A stretch of DNA of 64,000 bases from Asaia astilbis JCM 15831 (lineage in GTDB: Bacteria; Pseudomonadota; Alphaproteobacteria; Acetobacterales; Acetobacteraceae): positions 1-64,000 of the forward strand of contig NZ_BAJT01000018.1 in the NCBI RefSeq assembly GCF_000613845.1. The letters are read 5' to 3'. The notes beneath the pieces were generated by a model that did no database searches, was not told the DNA's origin, and saw nothing but the letters and a program-made list of their open reading frames with translations. The position numbers and the translations under genes are program-made. This document shows, in pieces, positions 42,329 to 51,023 of the stretch (position 1 is the stretch's first letter; each line of letters begins with the position of its first letter).

Positions 42329-43360
42329 TCAGGTCAGGCTGCGCGCCAGCCGAACCGCGAGCTGACCGCGCCTGACACAGAGATTGGGCATGATCAGCAC
42401 GCAGTGGTCGTATGGCGTGCAGATTTCATCCTCGCCATCTGTGGCGATGATTGTTCCTGCCGTCTCGATGATCTGACCGCCCTGATAGGCGTCGGTGAAG
42501 GCGAAGCTCGCACTTCTGGCGATGATGTTATCGGTGACGACCGCCTGATGGCTGACCGGGTTTGCGGTTTGTCTGCTTCCGAAATGCAGAAATGCAGCAT
42601 TTTCCACAAAATGAGTAACGACGCGTGCGCTTGTCTCGATGGTTTCTGGCCGCCAATGCTGACCGGCTTCGAGCAGAATGCTGCAGGCTGAGCCAGTGTG
42701 ACACGCAAAATGCTCGTGTTCGATCAGTCTTGCACCGCCGAGATGACCGAGATCGGTGAGAGATAAAAACCGGGTATCCGCTCTCGAGGAGAGCATTGTT
42801 GCGAGAGCCGTGGAGCGCTCGGTCTGTGGCGAGATGAAAAGCGGGGAGGACTCCCAGAGCATCGAGTGCAGATCCAGCAGCAGGTCACTTCGCTGCACGA
42901 TCGGTAGCAATTCCTGAGCGCGCTCCATTTCGATCGATCCAGGACGGGCTGCCAGGCGATCTGCGGACCAGACCCGGTTCAGATCCTCAACGACAAAGCG
43001 TGATGCGGTGGGGTTTCCCGGTTCGAAGCGTGCAAAAGCTTCGAGATTGGCGAAGACGTAGCGAACCGTCCCGCAAAGGGGGCGGAGATCCGCTCGAAGA
43101 AGTCGGTCGACAGCGATAGCACCCGCAAATTCATTGCCATGGACAAGGGAAATGACCGCAATCTCAGGACCAGGCACGCCGCTATCGCGTTCGATGACGC
43201 CAGCAATGCCGTTATTGCCCTTGATCCAGCGAGACAGATCGGGCGGATCGATTAGAATGGGAAAATCCGGAAGTCGCCGGGGCAGGGCGAGTGTCGGCAG
43301 GAGGCGCTGCCGTTTTTTGCGGACCGGGTGATGGTCCCGCGGAGACGCCCCGCAGCTCAT
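42329..43360 (-). CDS. AstE/aspartoacylase-like zinc hydrolase (M14 family)
   Basis: A 343-residue protein with the M14-fold zinc motif SLVHGNEFAGAIA (His and Glu ligands) near residue 70 and LLDLHSMLWESS (third His) near 160. The family removes acyl groups from amino acids (succinylglutamate desuccinylase, aspartoacylase). The first 25 residues are basic and may not all be translated. Its ATG overlaps the stop of the argE-type gene (ATGA), so the two deacylases are coupled, suggesting joint processing of N-acylated amino acids. Confidence 0.85.
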   Translation of the reverse strand: MSCGASPRDHHPVRKKRQRLLPTLALPRRLPDFPILIDPPDLSRWIKGNNGIAGVIERDSGVPGPEIAVISLVHGNEFAGAIAVDRLLRADLRPLCGTVRYVFANLEAFARFEPGNPTASRFVVEDLNRVWSADRLAARPGSIEMERAQELLPIVQRSDLLLDLHSMLWESSPLFISPQTERSTALATMLSSRADTRFLSLTDLGHLGGARLIEHEHFACHTGSACSILLEAGQHWRPETIETSARVVTHFVENAAFLHFGSRQTANPVSHQAVVTDNIIARSASFAFTDAYQGGQIIETAGTIIATDGEDEICTPYDHCVLIMPNLCVRRGQLAVRLARSLT

Positions 43361-44531
43361 GGGGCGAGGCAGACCTGCCGGACGAGCCGCTCGATCATGG
43401 TATCACATCGGTCGAGCTGATCGCGTTCGATCCATTCATCCGGTTTGTGCGCCTGAGCGATATCGCCTGGACCGCAAACAATGGTCGGCAATCCTGCTTG
43501 TTGATAGATGCCCGCCTCGGTCCCGTAGGAGACATAGCCGGCGCTGTTCCGACCTGTGACCTGCTGGAGCAAGGAGACCAGGGCCGCTTCCCTGGAAAGG
43601 GCAAGGGGTGGCAAGTCAACAAGGGGTGTGAAGTGCAGGCCGCATTCCGGGCCAGCCTGTTTCAGCGCCTCATCGATCGGAGCGAGACGGCGTTTCAGTC
43701 GTTCGAAGATCTCTTCATTGTTATCACCTGGCACGGCCCGCCACTCGAATTCGAAACTGGCCTGCTCTGGCACGATGTTCAGAATGCTGCCGCCTTTCGC
43801 CAGACCGACCTGCATGGTTGTGTGGTCTGGCTCGAAGCCGCTTACATGGGGTCCATCCCGCTCGAACTCCTCGGCCATGGCGGCAATTTCCGCAATGGCC
43901 CGACCCATCGCGTGAAGAGCGTTCGCACCCAGAGACGGTTGGGATGAATGGGCGGGACGGCCCTTCACATCGACCTCACGGTAAAGCGGCCCTTGTGAGC
44001 GATGATTGGGGAGAGAAGGCTGGGCTCGCCGATGACACAATAATCGGGCATCAGATCGCGGGATTTGACGTCTTCGATGAGATAACGCGCGCCATTGCAC
44101 GTAATCTCCTCATCGAACGTGAAAAACAGATGGACCGGCTTTCTCAGGGGAAGCGTTTGCAGGGTCGGAATTGCTGCCAGCATGGCGGCAACGAAACCCT
44201 TCATATCGGCGGCACCGCGCGCGTAGAGCTTGCCGTCGAGCTCCGTCAGAACGAACGGATCTCGTGACCAGTCCTGACCCTCGACCGGAACACAATCGAC
44301 ATGGCCTGAAAACGCGAGCCCGCCTTTTTCAACAGGACCAAGGATCGCGTGGAGATTCCATTTTCCATCTTCCGGGCCACGATGCCGGGTATAGGTCACG
44401 TCGTGATCGTCCAGCCAGGACTCGACCCATTCGATGAGAGGCACATTCGGGTTCCGGCTCGTCGTGTCGAACGAAACGAGCTTTTCCAGAATGGCGACGG
44501 TGTTCATGAGCCGGGTCGTGGGAGAAGTCAT
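43357..44531 (-). CDS. argE: Acetylornithine deacetylase (ArgE/M20 family), frameshifted
   Basis: A 391-residue M20 metallohydrolase if one base is restored near 43982. Metal and catalytic motifs: FSGHVDCVPV, YARGAADMKGF, FTFDEEITCNGA and, after the repair, EVDVKGRPAHSSQPSLGANA and CGPGDIAQAHKPDEW at the C terminus. The pattern fits ArgE, which frees ornithine from N-acetylornithine. The last bases overlap the AstE-like gene. As printed, the frame stops at 43965, before the dimerisation domain. Confidence 0.9.
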
Positions 44532-44579
44532 GAAAAGGAGTTTAGACCCCTGTCATGACAAACCTCAAGGCCAGCCCTT

Positions 44580-45716
44580 TCAGGAAACGATACTGATCCG
44601 ATAGCCGATCTCTTTCTCGATGGCGCGGAGCAATACGCGTTCATCGCGTGTGCAGAAGGCAAGAGCGGCCCCTTTCTTCCCCGCGCGGGCCGTGCGGCCG
44701 ATACGATGAACATAGGTTTCTGCTTTCTCGGGCAGGTCGTAATTGACCACCAGCGCGACGTCATCGATGTCGAGCCCGCGTGCGGCAACGTCTGTCGTCA
44801 GCAGGATTTGCGCGCGACCAGAGCGGAGAGAGTCGACGGCTTTCTGACGCGCGCCCTGGGCGAGGTCGCCGTGCAGGACCGCAATCGACAGGCCAGACTT
44901 GCGCAGCGTTTTGCCGATCTGATCGACCGAGGCTTTCGTCCGCAGGAAAATGATCTGCCGTCCCTCGGTCTCCGTACAAAGACGGGTGAGCGTCGCGAGC
45001 TTCTCTTCCGCCTCAACAAACATGGCGCGCTGTTTGATACGCCGAGGCGTGACCGTCTGGCTGGCGAATTCCAGCGTGACGGGCTTGTAGAGCAGGCGGC
45101 TGGCGAGAGCCCGGCCTTCCGGCGGGAGTGTCGCCGAGCACAGCATGGCCTGTCGTTGATTGGGCAGATGCGGGATGATTTCGTCCATCGCCGTCAGAAA
45201 GTCTTCGTCGAGCATCTGATCGACTTCATCAACGATCAGCATGGTTGTGGCGTCGAGCCGGCACGCGCCACTCATGAGCAGATCGATCAGGCGTCCGGGC
45301 GTTGCCACCGCGATATCGACCCCCTCTGCGAGTGCTTCGATCTGGGCGTCCTTGGGGAGGCCGCCGCAGAGAAGGCGCGTCCGGAAGGCCAGACGTCGCC
45401 CGATCTGGCGGCAGACACTGGCGATCTGTGTCACCAGCTCTCGTGTCGGCGCCAGAATCAGGACGGAGGGCGCCCCCGGCTGTCGGGTTTTCTTGTTGGC
45501 CAGAAGATGCTGGAAAGCGGGTGCAGCATAGGCTGCTGTCTTGCCTGACCCGGTCTGGGCGATCAGAAGCACATCCTTGCCGCTGAGCACCTCGGGCCAG
45601 ACCCGGTTTTGAACTTCGTTGGGTTTCTCAATGCCGACCTGTTTCAAACCTGCGGTAATCAGGGGATCGAAGAGCGGGGCATTGTTCGGGGCGTCGGGCA
45701 CAGATTGGTCGGTCAT
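44580..45716 (-). CDS. DEAD-box-type RNA helicase with a DEVD motif II
   Basis: A 378-residue RhlE-like helicase core with almost no C-terminal tail. Q motif near residue 34 (KPNEVQ), motif I AQTGSGKT, Ia PTREL, Ib TPGRL, III SAT, V TTDVAARGLD, VI HRIGRTARAG. Motif II is DEVD instead of DEAD (LIVDEVDQMLDED), a rare but not unprecedented change that keeps both acidic residues. It probably remodels RNA in ribosome assembly or mRNA decay. It is divergent from the ELM1-family gene. Confidence 0.92.
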   Translation of the reverse strand: MTDQSVPDAPNNAPLFDPLITAGLKQVGIEKPNEVQNRVWPEVLSGKDVLLIAQTGSGKTAAYAAPAFQHLLANKKTRQPGAPSVLILAPTRELVTQIASVCRQIGRRLAFRTRLLCGGLPKDAQIEALAEGVDIAVATPGRLIDLLMSGACRLDATTMLIVDEVDQMLDEDFLTAMDEIIPHLPNQRQAMLCSATLPPEGRALASRLLYKPVTLEFASQTVTPRRIKQRAMFVEAEEKLATLTRLCTETEGRQIIFLRTKASVDQIGKTLRKSGLSIAVLHGDLAQGARQKAVDSLRSGRAQILLTTDVAARGLDIDDVALVVNYDLPEKAETYVHRIGRTARAGKKGAALAFCTRDERVLLRAIEKEIGYRISIVS

Positions 45717-45761
45717 AACTGCTTCTTGCCAAAATTTGGCGTCTGAAGGAATTGTTCAGTT

Positions 45762-46689
45762 ATGAGTGTAGCCATCATTGCAGAAGATTTTGCCGGAATG
45801 CGCGCCCAGGCGAGCGGTCTTGTCGAGCGCGCCGGGTTGCCGTGGCATTTCCACCCGGTCCGCATCGAAGGGGTGTGGCGACGCTCCCTACACGGTTTTG
45901 CCCAAATCCGTTGAAGGCGAGCACGCCGATCACCCTGCCTCAGGACACCAGTTTGCTAGTGAGTGTGGGGGGGACGGGAGGCGCTGTCGGTGCCGCGCTC
46001 AGACGGAAAACCGGCCTCAAGCTTGTTCAGATCCAGAACCCCCGTATGGCAGCGCGTCATTTCGATCTGATTGTCGCCAATGTGCATGACGGCATCTCGG
46101 GGCCGAATATCGTTTCCGTGCGGACAGCTCTCCACGGTGTGACGGGTGAAAAGCTGGAAGGGGCGCGTCAGCATTGGCAGGGTCGATTACGTGTTCAAGG
46201 CAAGGCTTTGCTGTCGGTTCTGATTGGTGGCGCTAATGGGCGATACAGTTTCGGCGTGAAAGAAGCTGAAGAGCTGGCGTCGTGTCTGATCGGGATCGTA
46301 AAGACTGCGCCTGTTGCGATTGCGCTCACGCCGTCGCGCCGTACCGATCCGGAGGCGCTGCGGGTACTAGAAGAACGTCTTTACTCACATCCGGTCTGGA
46401 TCTGGGACGGGCAGGGCGAGAACCCGTATCACGGCCTTCTGGCGTGCGCCGATGCCATAGCGGTGACGACGGACAGCGTGTCGATGGTCTCGGAAGCTGT
46501 CGCAACAAAGGCTCCGGTCTTGATCATCGACCTACCGGGGCGCTCAAGACGCATCTCGGCTTTTATCGAGACTTTGGCGAAGGAAGACAGAGTTCGGCCT
46601 TCTCGGGGGAATGGGCTCCCTGGGCTGTGACGGCGCTTGACGATACTGGCAGAGGGGCAGATGAAATGATTCGGCGTCTCGCGCTTTGA
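45762..46689 (+). CDS. ELM1-family glycosyltransferase-like protein, two frameshifts
   Basis: A 309-residue protein of the family named after plant mitochondrial fission protein ELM1 once single bases are restored near 45885 and 46604. The start MSVAIIAEDFAGMRAQASGL lies in one frame; PTRFCPNPLKAS to LIIDLPGRS in a second; and FSGEWAPWAVTALDD with the C terminus in a third. Signatures are SVGGTGG-type glycine-rich loop, LIGGANGRYSFG, and TTDSVSMVSEA, shared with GT-B glycosyltransferases. Function in bacteria is uncharacterised. The next gene begins 44 bases later on the same strand. Confidence 0.83.
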
Positions 46690-46733
46690 ACGAAGTGTGA
46701 GCTCCGCAACGAAGAAACGGGTTCAGGACGACC

Positions 46734-48620
46734 ATGCTTGATATCATCACCTTCAACGCTCAGGGCGGCGGAAACATCCTCTACAAGGCCCTTGCTCATC
46801 CACTTGCGAGCGAAGCCCTTGAGAGGCTGGAAACGACACTGGCAGGAGGCGGCGCTTTCGCGGTCTATGATCCTGACAACTGGCTTCGGACTGTCGTTGC
46901 GCTTTATCCGGGGCTGAAACCCACAGGTGGCGTCTACACGCATGATAGCGAGCAGGTCGGGCAGGAGGATGGTCTGGGTGGCGTCAAACACGCCCTGACC
47001 GATCTCGTGTCCAGCGAGGCGAAACTCGTGCTCGCGCTCTCTTTCGAACACGCAAAAATGCTCTCGCGTTTGGCGCGGGTGACGCATTCCGATCAGCAGA
47101 TCCTGTCTCTGGAGCCAGCAAAGCTGCCCGGAGAGATGCTGAGCAACGCCAGAAACTATCTCGATAAGCTGAATTTTGCGACGAATTTCGCTTTCTTCCG
47201 AGAGGATGCGCGTTTTAGCACCCGTCTGGTCACGGCCAATTACTGGTGTAATTACGATGCGGTCGATGTGCGCTACTGGATGCGCCTCTATGATGCCGAC
47301 GGTCAAATTCTGGCCGAGTGGGTCGAGGAAGTGCCAAACGCGCCTGCCGGTATTGTTGTAGACAGCGCGGAAATTCGCGCACGGTTCGATTTGCCCGAAT
47401 TCTGCGGCCAGCTCTTCGTGCATGTGCTCGGCGCGCGCGGGCATGACGTGGTGAAATATGCGCTCGACACCTATGGCAAAAATGGTGAGCCCAGCCTCTC
47501 GGTGACGCACGATGCCAATGCATGGCCGTCTCCCCGCTTTGCGACGCTTCCTGCGCCGCGCGAAGGGGAAAAGCTGGTGCTCTGGATCCAGAACAGCCAT
47601 GCGGCCCCGATCCCGCCTAGAGCGATTACGATCAATCAGATGGGTGAAGAAAAGCACTTCGCTGTGCCCGTCGAAGTTGGTGCATTTTCGACCTATGCGC
47701 TCGACGTTGGTGCATTGGTCGACACGATCGTCTGGCCTGCTCAGCTCGAATTGCGTTCGGGCAATCACATCGTGCGGCCGCGTTATGAAATTACGAGCGG
47801 GGGGCTGACGCGCATTGCGCATCTGAATGTCGAGCGCCGGGACCTGGGGCCGGAGCCTGCATTGCGCAAACTCCCGAAATCGATGGGCCGTGGGTTTGTG
47901 CTGCCGTTCCCCATTCTCGACCCGAAGCATTATACCAGCGTCGTCCAGCCCAATCCGATGTCTGAGAAGATTCCGAGCCTGCCTCTGCGCCTGGATATCT
48001 TTGATGAGGCCGGCGCGCTGCTGACTCAGAAATTTCTCGGCAATCTGCCCCGCAACCACGAGACCGCCATTGCCCTGCACGAGCTCACCGACCGAGCTGG
48101 TCACGCCGATCTCGTTTATGACTTCCGCGATGGCGGGGAGGGCGACGGCTGGATGCATGCGCTGATGCGCTACGAAAATCGTGAGAATGGCCATTCTGCA
48201 GAAACGAGCTTTGGCGGGCACATTTTCAATACGCTGATGACCTGGCGTTCCGAGCCGCAATCCTATTCCGGCCCGCCGCCGGGTCTGACGACCCGCCTGT
48301 TCCTGAAACTGGGGCAGGAGGGGCATCAGAGCTTTGCATGCCTGATTCATCCCGCTTCGGTGGAAGGGACGGCTCCTTCAGAAACGATCCTGCATCTCTA
48401 CTCGAAAGATGGGGTCGAGCTCGAGCGACGCACGATTTCCATCAATCCGTCGGGGTCGTTCATGGTCTGGCCGCATGAGATTTTCGGTGCTGACAAGGTG
48501 GCTGAGGCCGGGATTGGCGGTTATGTCCTTATTCGCGACATGACCTGTCGTCTGTTCGGTTATCACGGACAGAGAAATGGCGCGGGCGGCTTCTCGCTCG
48601 ACCATATGTTCGGCTTCTGA
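46734..48620 (+). CDS. Large protein of unknown function
   Basis: A 628-residue soluble protein with an intact frame that I do not recognise. It has no signal peptide or membrane segment. Residues 1-170 look alpha/beta (LDIITFNAQGGGNILYKALA, GGGAFAVYDPDNWL), and the remainder is rich in short strands with repeated aromatic and Pro residues, as in beta-sandwich proteins. It follows an ELM1-family gene on the same strand and precedes tRNA-Val. A partnership with the GT-B-like ELM1 protein in envelope glycan or lipid handling is possible but purely contextual. A long antisense frame opposite it (46563-48350) looks spurious. Confidence 0.8.
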   Translation: MLDIITFNAQGGGNILYKALAHPLASEALERLETTLAGGGAFAVYDPDNWLRTVVALYPGLKPTGGVYTHDSEQVGQEDGLGGVKHALTDLVSSEAKLVLALSFEHAKMLSRLARVTHSDQQILSLEPAKLPGEMLSNARNYLDKLNFATNFAFFREDARFSTRLVTANYWCNYDAVDVRYWMRLYDADGQILAEWVEEVPNAPAGIVVDSAEIRARFDLPEFCGQLFVHVLGARGHDVVKYALDTYGKNGEPSLSVTHDANAWPSPRFATLPAPREGEKLVLWIQNSHAAPIPPRAITINQMGEEKHFAVPVEVGAFSTYALDVGALVDTIVWPAQLELRSGNHIVRPRYEITSGGLTRIAHLNVERRDLGPEPALRKLPKSMGRGFVLPFPILDPKHYTSVVQPNPMSEKIPSLPLRLDIFDEAGALLTQKFLGNLPRNHETAIALHELTDRAGHADLVYDFRDGGEGDGWMHALMRYENRENGHSAETSFGGHIFNTLMTWRSEPQSYSGPPPGLTTRLFLKLGQEGHQSFACLIHPASVEGTAPSETILHLYSKDGVELERRTISINPSGSFMVWPHEIFGADKVAEAGIGGYVLIRDMTCRLFGYHGQRNGAGGFSLDHMFGF

Positions 48621-48642
48621 TTAGTTTTTTTGTTTTGCACCT

Positions 48643-48677
48643 TGCCGCGTCTTCTTCGCCTTGCTAAAGACGCGGCA
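48643..48677. terminator. Strong hairpin between the 628-residue gene and tRNA-Val
   Basis: TGCCGCGTCTT and AAGACGCGGCA form a perfect 11-base stem with a 13-base loop, 22 bases after the stop codon and 9 bases before the tRNA. It probably terminates the upstream gene, or shapes the 5' leader of the tRNA precursor. The T-rich run (48625-48636) lies before the stem, not after it. Confidence 0.6.
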
Positions 48678-48686
48678 CCGCAGGAT

Positions 48687-48761
48687 GGGTGCGTAGCTCA
48701 GCGGTAGAGCACTGCCTTCACACGGCAGGGGTCACAGGTTCAATCCCTGTCGCACCCACCA
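48687..48761 (+). tRNA. tRNA-Val (anticodon CAC)
   Basis: A 75-nucleotide cloverleaf with acceptor stem GGGTGCG/CGCACCC, D-arm GCTCAGCGGTAGAGC, anticodon stem CTGCC/GGCAG with loop TTCACAC (anticodon CAC at 48719-48721), T-arm ACAGG-TTCAATC-CCTGT and encoded CCA. It reads GUG codons. Phage-type genes begin shortly after its 3' end, so it is a candidate integration site. Confidence 0.97.
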
Positions 48762-48954
48762 TCCTCACCCCCAGAATTCAGCCGATTTTTGATGATCGAG
48801 CCTTCAGGCGAAAGTTCGTTTCGGTCCACCTCGATACACTCTAAGCCGATTCATATCGTGTCAAGCCGTGCCAGATCCGTGCCGGTTTATGCGAGTCTAC
48901 TGGCTCCGAACTGAGGGTTGACTCCTGCCCTTCGTTCGCGTTCTGTTCTCCACT

Positions 48955-49203
48955 ATGACAAGCCCGACCCCAGCGACCGAAGAAGACGTGCACTTCGTGA
49001 TCCTCATGGCGCTGAAGCTTGACGATAGCGGAAGGCACAGGCGCTTGAATGCGAAGATGACCGGGTCTGAGGTCGAGGGACTGGCGCAGAGGATCACCGC
49101 CCACCTGCGCCGGTCGAATATGTGGCCGCATCAGGGGCCACCTCTGCCACCACATGAGACGATTGATTACTCGATTGCGTGGCGAGAGAAGGGCGACGAG
49201 TAA
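48955..49203 (+). CDS. Small hypothetical protein, the only plus-strand frame in the prophage
   Basis: An 82-residue hydrophilic protein (start MTSPTPATEEDVHF) of normal composition with no membrane segment. It runs against the late genes and meets the spanin gene end to end. No clear ribosome binding site precedes it, although TTGACT at 48918-48923 could be a -35 element. The opposite-strand frame at 48841-49155 looks less like a protein. Could be a moron-type gene or chance. Confidence 0.42.
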   Translation: MTSPTPATEEDVHFVILMALKLDDSGRHRRLNAKMTGSEVEGLAQRITAHLRRSNMWPHQGPPLPPHETIDYSIAWREKGDE

Positions 49204-49209
49204 CGCCGC

Positions 49210-49416
49210 TCACCTCTGACAGGCGCGCACCTGGTCCCGCAGCCCGATATAGTCGCCAATCCAGCGCACTGTTTCCGGCTTCGGACCCGCCTTGATCTCC
49301 GCAGCAAGCGCCGCCTGATCAGCCTTGCTGTAGGCTACAAGGGTAGGGCAGGGCACATACTGCACCGACGAGCAGGAAGAGAGCCCGAGGAGGGAGACGA
49401 GAGCGATCCACCTCAT
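49210..49416 (-). CDS. Rz1-like outer-membrane spanin lipoprotein
   Basis: A 68-residue protein with a lipobox (LSSC, residues 12-15), then a short mature chain ending in the DQVRACQR segment seen in Rz1-like lysis lipoproteins. It should sit in the outer membrane and pair with the inner-membrane spanin encoded just upstream, whose stop it overlaps (ATGA). Last gene of the lysis cassette. Confidence 0.68.
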   Translation of the reverse strand: MRWIALVSLLGLSSCSSVQYVPCPTLVAYSKADQAALAAEIKAGPKPETVRWIGDYIGLRDQVRACQR

Positions 49417-49646
49417 GCGCTGCCGTCCCCGAGACGCTGCAACACCGCCTCTTCCGTCGCTGGCTTGTCGGCCTGAGCCTGCGCCATGGCTTGAGCCTTG
49501 CGCGTCTGAGCATCGGCAGAGGTCTTTGCAGCCTCGGACGTGCTGACAGACGCTGCGTTCTTCCCGGCCCGGTTGGCGTACCAGATCAGGACACCGAGGG
49601 CGACGACGACAAACGCCACCGCCCCGGCAATGAGATCAGCCGTCAA
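49413..49646 (-). CDS. Candidate inner-membrane spanin (Rz-like)
   Basis: A 77-residue protein with one N-terminal membrane segment (IAGAVAFVVVALGVLIWYA, residues 6-24) and a charged Ala/Gln/Lys-rich helical tail (AQTRKAQAMAQAQADK) suited to a coiled coil. Position directly before the Rz1-like lipoprotein supports an i-spanin role, although it is shorter than most. Alternative: an accessory lysis protein. Confidence 0.55.
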   Translation of the reverse strand: MTADLIAGAVAFVVVALGVLIWYANRAGKNAASVSTSEAAKTSADAQTRKAQAMAQAQADKPATEEAVLQRLGDGSA

Positions 49647-49933
49647 GCGGCCTGCGCAACAGTGCTGCTCGTGCCCTTGAAGGCGGCAACGAGGGTCTTG
49701 ATGTCGGTGTCGAGCTTGTCGGCATCGTCCTCGATCGCGCTGATTGCGTCGAGGATGGCCGAAAGATCCTTGTTGGAGTTTTCGAGCGACGGAATGATCA
49801 GATCGCCGACCTCGCCGATAATGGCAGCGGCTGCCGTCAGCTTTGCCGTCGTGGCAGTGCTGACAGAACTTCCAGCCGCATCGGTGATCAGCTTGACGAG
49901 CTTGGTGACGAGCGTGTTTGCGCTAGTGGTCAT
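49643..49933 (-). CDS. Phage protein of unknown function in lysis cassette
   Basis: A 96-residue Ala/Thr/Asp-rich helical protein (KLVKLITDAAGSS, AILDAISAIEDDADKLD) without a membrane segment. The stop overlaps the next gene (ATGA). Location between the holin candidate and the spanins suggests a link with lysis timing, but nothing in the sequence shows it. Confidence 0.6.
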   Translation of the reverse strand: MTTSANTLVTKLVKLITDAAGSSVSTATTAKLTAAAAIIGEVGDLIIPSLENSNKDLSAILDAISAIEDDADKLDTDIKTLVAAFKGTSSTVAQAA

Positions 49934-49990
49934 GGTATTCTCTTTCTCAATGATGATGACTGATCCCGGCCCGATTGCCGGTGTCGTCAG

Positions 49991-50230
49991 TCAGGGTTTG
50001 CGGTCGTCCGCGTTCGCAGCGTGCTTGCTGTTCATAGCGAGCCCGTTGACGAGCAGGTAAAGGGGAAGCCACTTCGAGCCGTCGGAGGGACGAGGCCAGA
50101 AGCGGGCGATGACAGCGGCCAGGGAGATCAGGAATGTCCCGAACAGCGCGATGTCAGCCGCAACCTGTGCCGGAAAAAGCGGGAGGATCTGGGAAAATAG
50201 GGACAGGAAGGGCTGCCAGTCGAAGTTCAT
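49991..50230 (-). CDS. Candidate holin, small two-segment membrane protein
   Basis: A 79-residue protein with hydrophobic stretches at about residues 7-38 (FLSLFSQILPLFPAQVAADIA-like and ALFGTFLISLAAVIARFW) and a weaker one near 55-65 (WLPLYLLVNGLA), then a polar tail. Size, topology and its ATGA-type overlap with the endolysin gene fit a holin. The other membrane protein of the cassette (50715-51023) is a rival candidate. Confidence 0.6.
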   Translation of the reverse strand: MNFDWQPFLSLFSQILPLFPAQVAADIALFGTFLISLAAVIARFWPRPSDGSKWLPLYLLVNGLAMNSKHAANADDRKP

Positions 50231-50718
50231 GCGGAGGCTCCGTTTGTGTGGATATTCCTTCCAAGAAACACATCACTCTCGATCTTGCGGCGGCGTTGTA
50301 GACCGCGCAGAGTGACGAGCCGGCCATTAACGGTGGCCTTGTCCCAGACGAGGAATTGTTGAGCGGCAGCGGCATAGAGGCGCTGGTTGAGCCTGCGGAT
50401 CAGCGTTGAGTTTCTGAGCGCGCCAGTGCCGATATTGAATTGCAGGGAGAGAAGAGCGGCTTCCTGATAATCGGTCAGAGGCACGGTCACGAAGGAACGT
50501 AGCTCCGCTTGGAAGGCCAGCACTGTCTGTCGCAGGAGGGAAAGGGCCTCGCCCTTGGTGATTGGCTTCGTCTTGGCCGTCACTGGCGAGCCGTCTGACA
50601 GGAAGCGATTGCCGTAACCGATGGTCCAGTAATCGGCAGGGCAGAGATAGGGCTTGAGGCTGAGGCCTTCGAAGTCGCTGCGTGAAATCAGGGAGACTGC
50701 TATATCGATGCCGGTCAA
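50227..50718 (-). CDS. Endolysin, GH24 T4-type lysozyme
   Basis: A 163-residue muramidase. The glutamate-aspartate-threonine catalytic set is seen in DFEGLSLKPYLCPADYWTIGYGN, read as Glu in FEG, Asp in PAD and Thr in WTIGYG, followed by the ALLSLQFNIGTGAL helix. No signal peptide, so it relies on a holin. I choose a TTG start at 50718 because it overlaps the upstream stop (TTGA), like other gene joints here; an ATG further up (50793) would add a basic leader overlapping the neighbour. Confidence 0.85.
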   Translation of the reverse strand: MTGIDIAVSLISRSDFEGLSLKPYLCPADYWTIGYGNRFLSDGSPVTAKTKPITKGEALSLLRQTVLAFQAELRSFVTVPLTDYQEAALLSLQFNIGTGALRNSTLIRRLNQRLYAAAAQQFLVWDKATVNGRLVTLRGLQRRRKIESDVFLGRNIHTNGASA

Positions 50719-51023
50719 TGGACCCACCCTGCGAAATGTGCGCTTGCGTAACCGAACGCAATGCCCGTGACGACGAGCGCCCATTTCGCCCACCCCCTGA
50801 GATCGCCGAGCTTTTCGACTTTGGCCGCTAAAGCGCCGATCGCGCTAAGGGTTGCTTTCTCACGAGCCTCCGCACTAGCCTTGTTCTCGCCGTGCATCTG
50901 CATCAGCTTGTCAGAGAGCGAGCGATGTTCGAGACGGATCTCAACAATGGCCCCCTCGACCGCACTCAGGCGGCGCCCATGGTCGGCAAGCATGTCTATC
51001 TGAGGGATATCGGTCACTGACAT
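50715..51023 (-). CDS. Tail-anchored coiled-coil membrane protein
   Basis: A 102-residue protein: polar helical region with heptad pattern (VEIRLEHRSLSDKLMQM, AAKVEKLGDL) and one C-terminal membrane segment (KWALVVTGIAFGYASAHFAG). Located just before the endolysin, so it may be a holin, antiholin or membrane anchor. The ATG at 51023 overlaps the end of the previous gene (ATGTCAGTGA), and its stop overlaps the endolysin start. Confidence 0.65.
   Translation of the reverse strand: MSVTDIPQIDMLADHGRRLSAVEGAIVEIRLEHRSLSDKLMQMHGENKASAEAREKATLSAIGALAAKVEKLGDLRGWAKWALVVTGIAFGYASAHFAGWVH

Noticed and set aside
46563..48350. A 595-residue open frame antisense to the ELM1-like gene and the 628-residue gene
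   Set aside because: The sense frames have normal composition and start signals; the antisense protein is His/Arg-rich and low in structure, as expected for a shadow frame.
48841..49155. A minus-strand frame of 104 residues next to the tRNA
   Set aside because: His/Arg/Pro-rich composition and lack of a ribosome binding site; the opposite frame at 48955-49203 is more protein-like.
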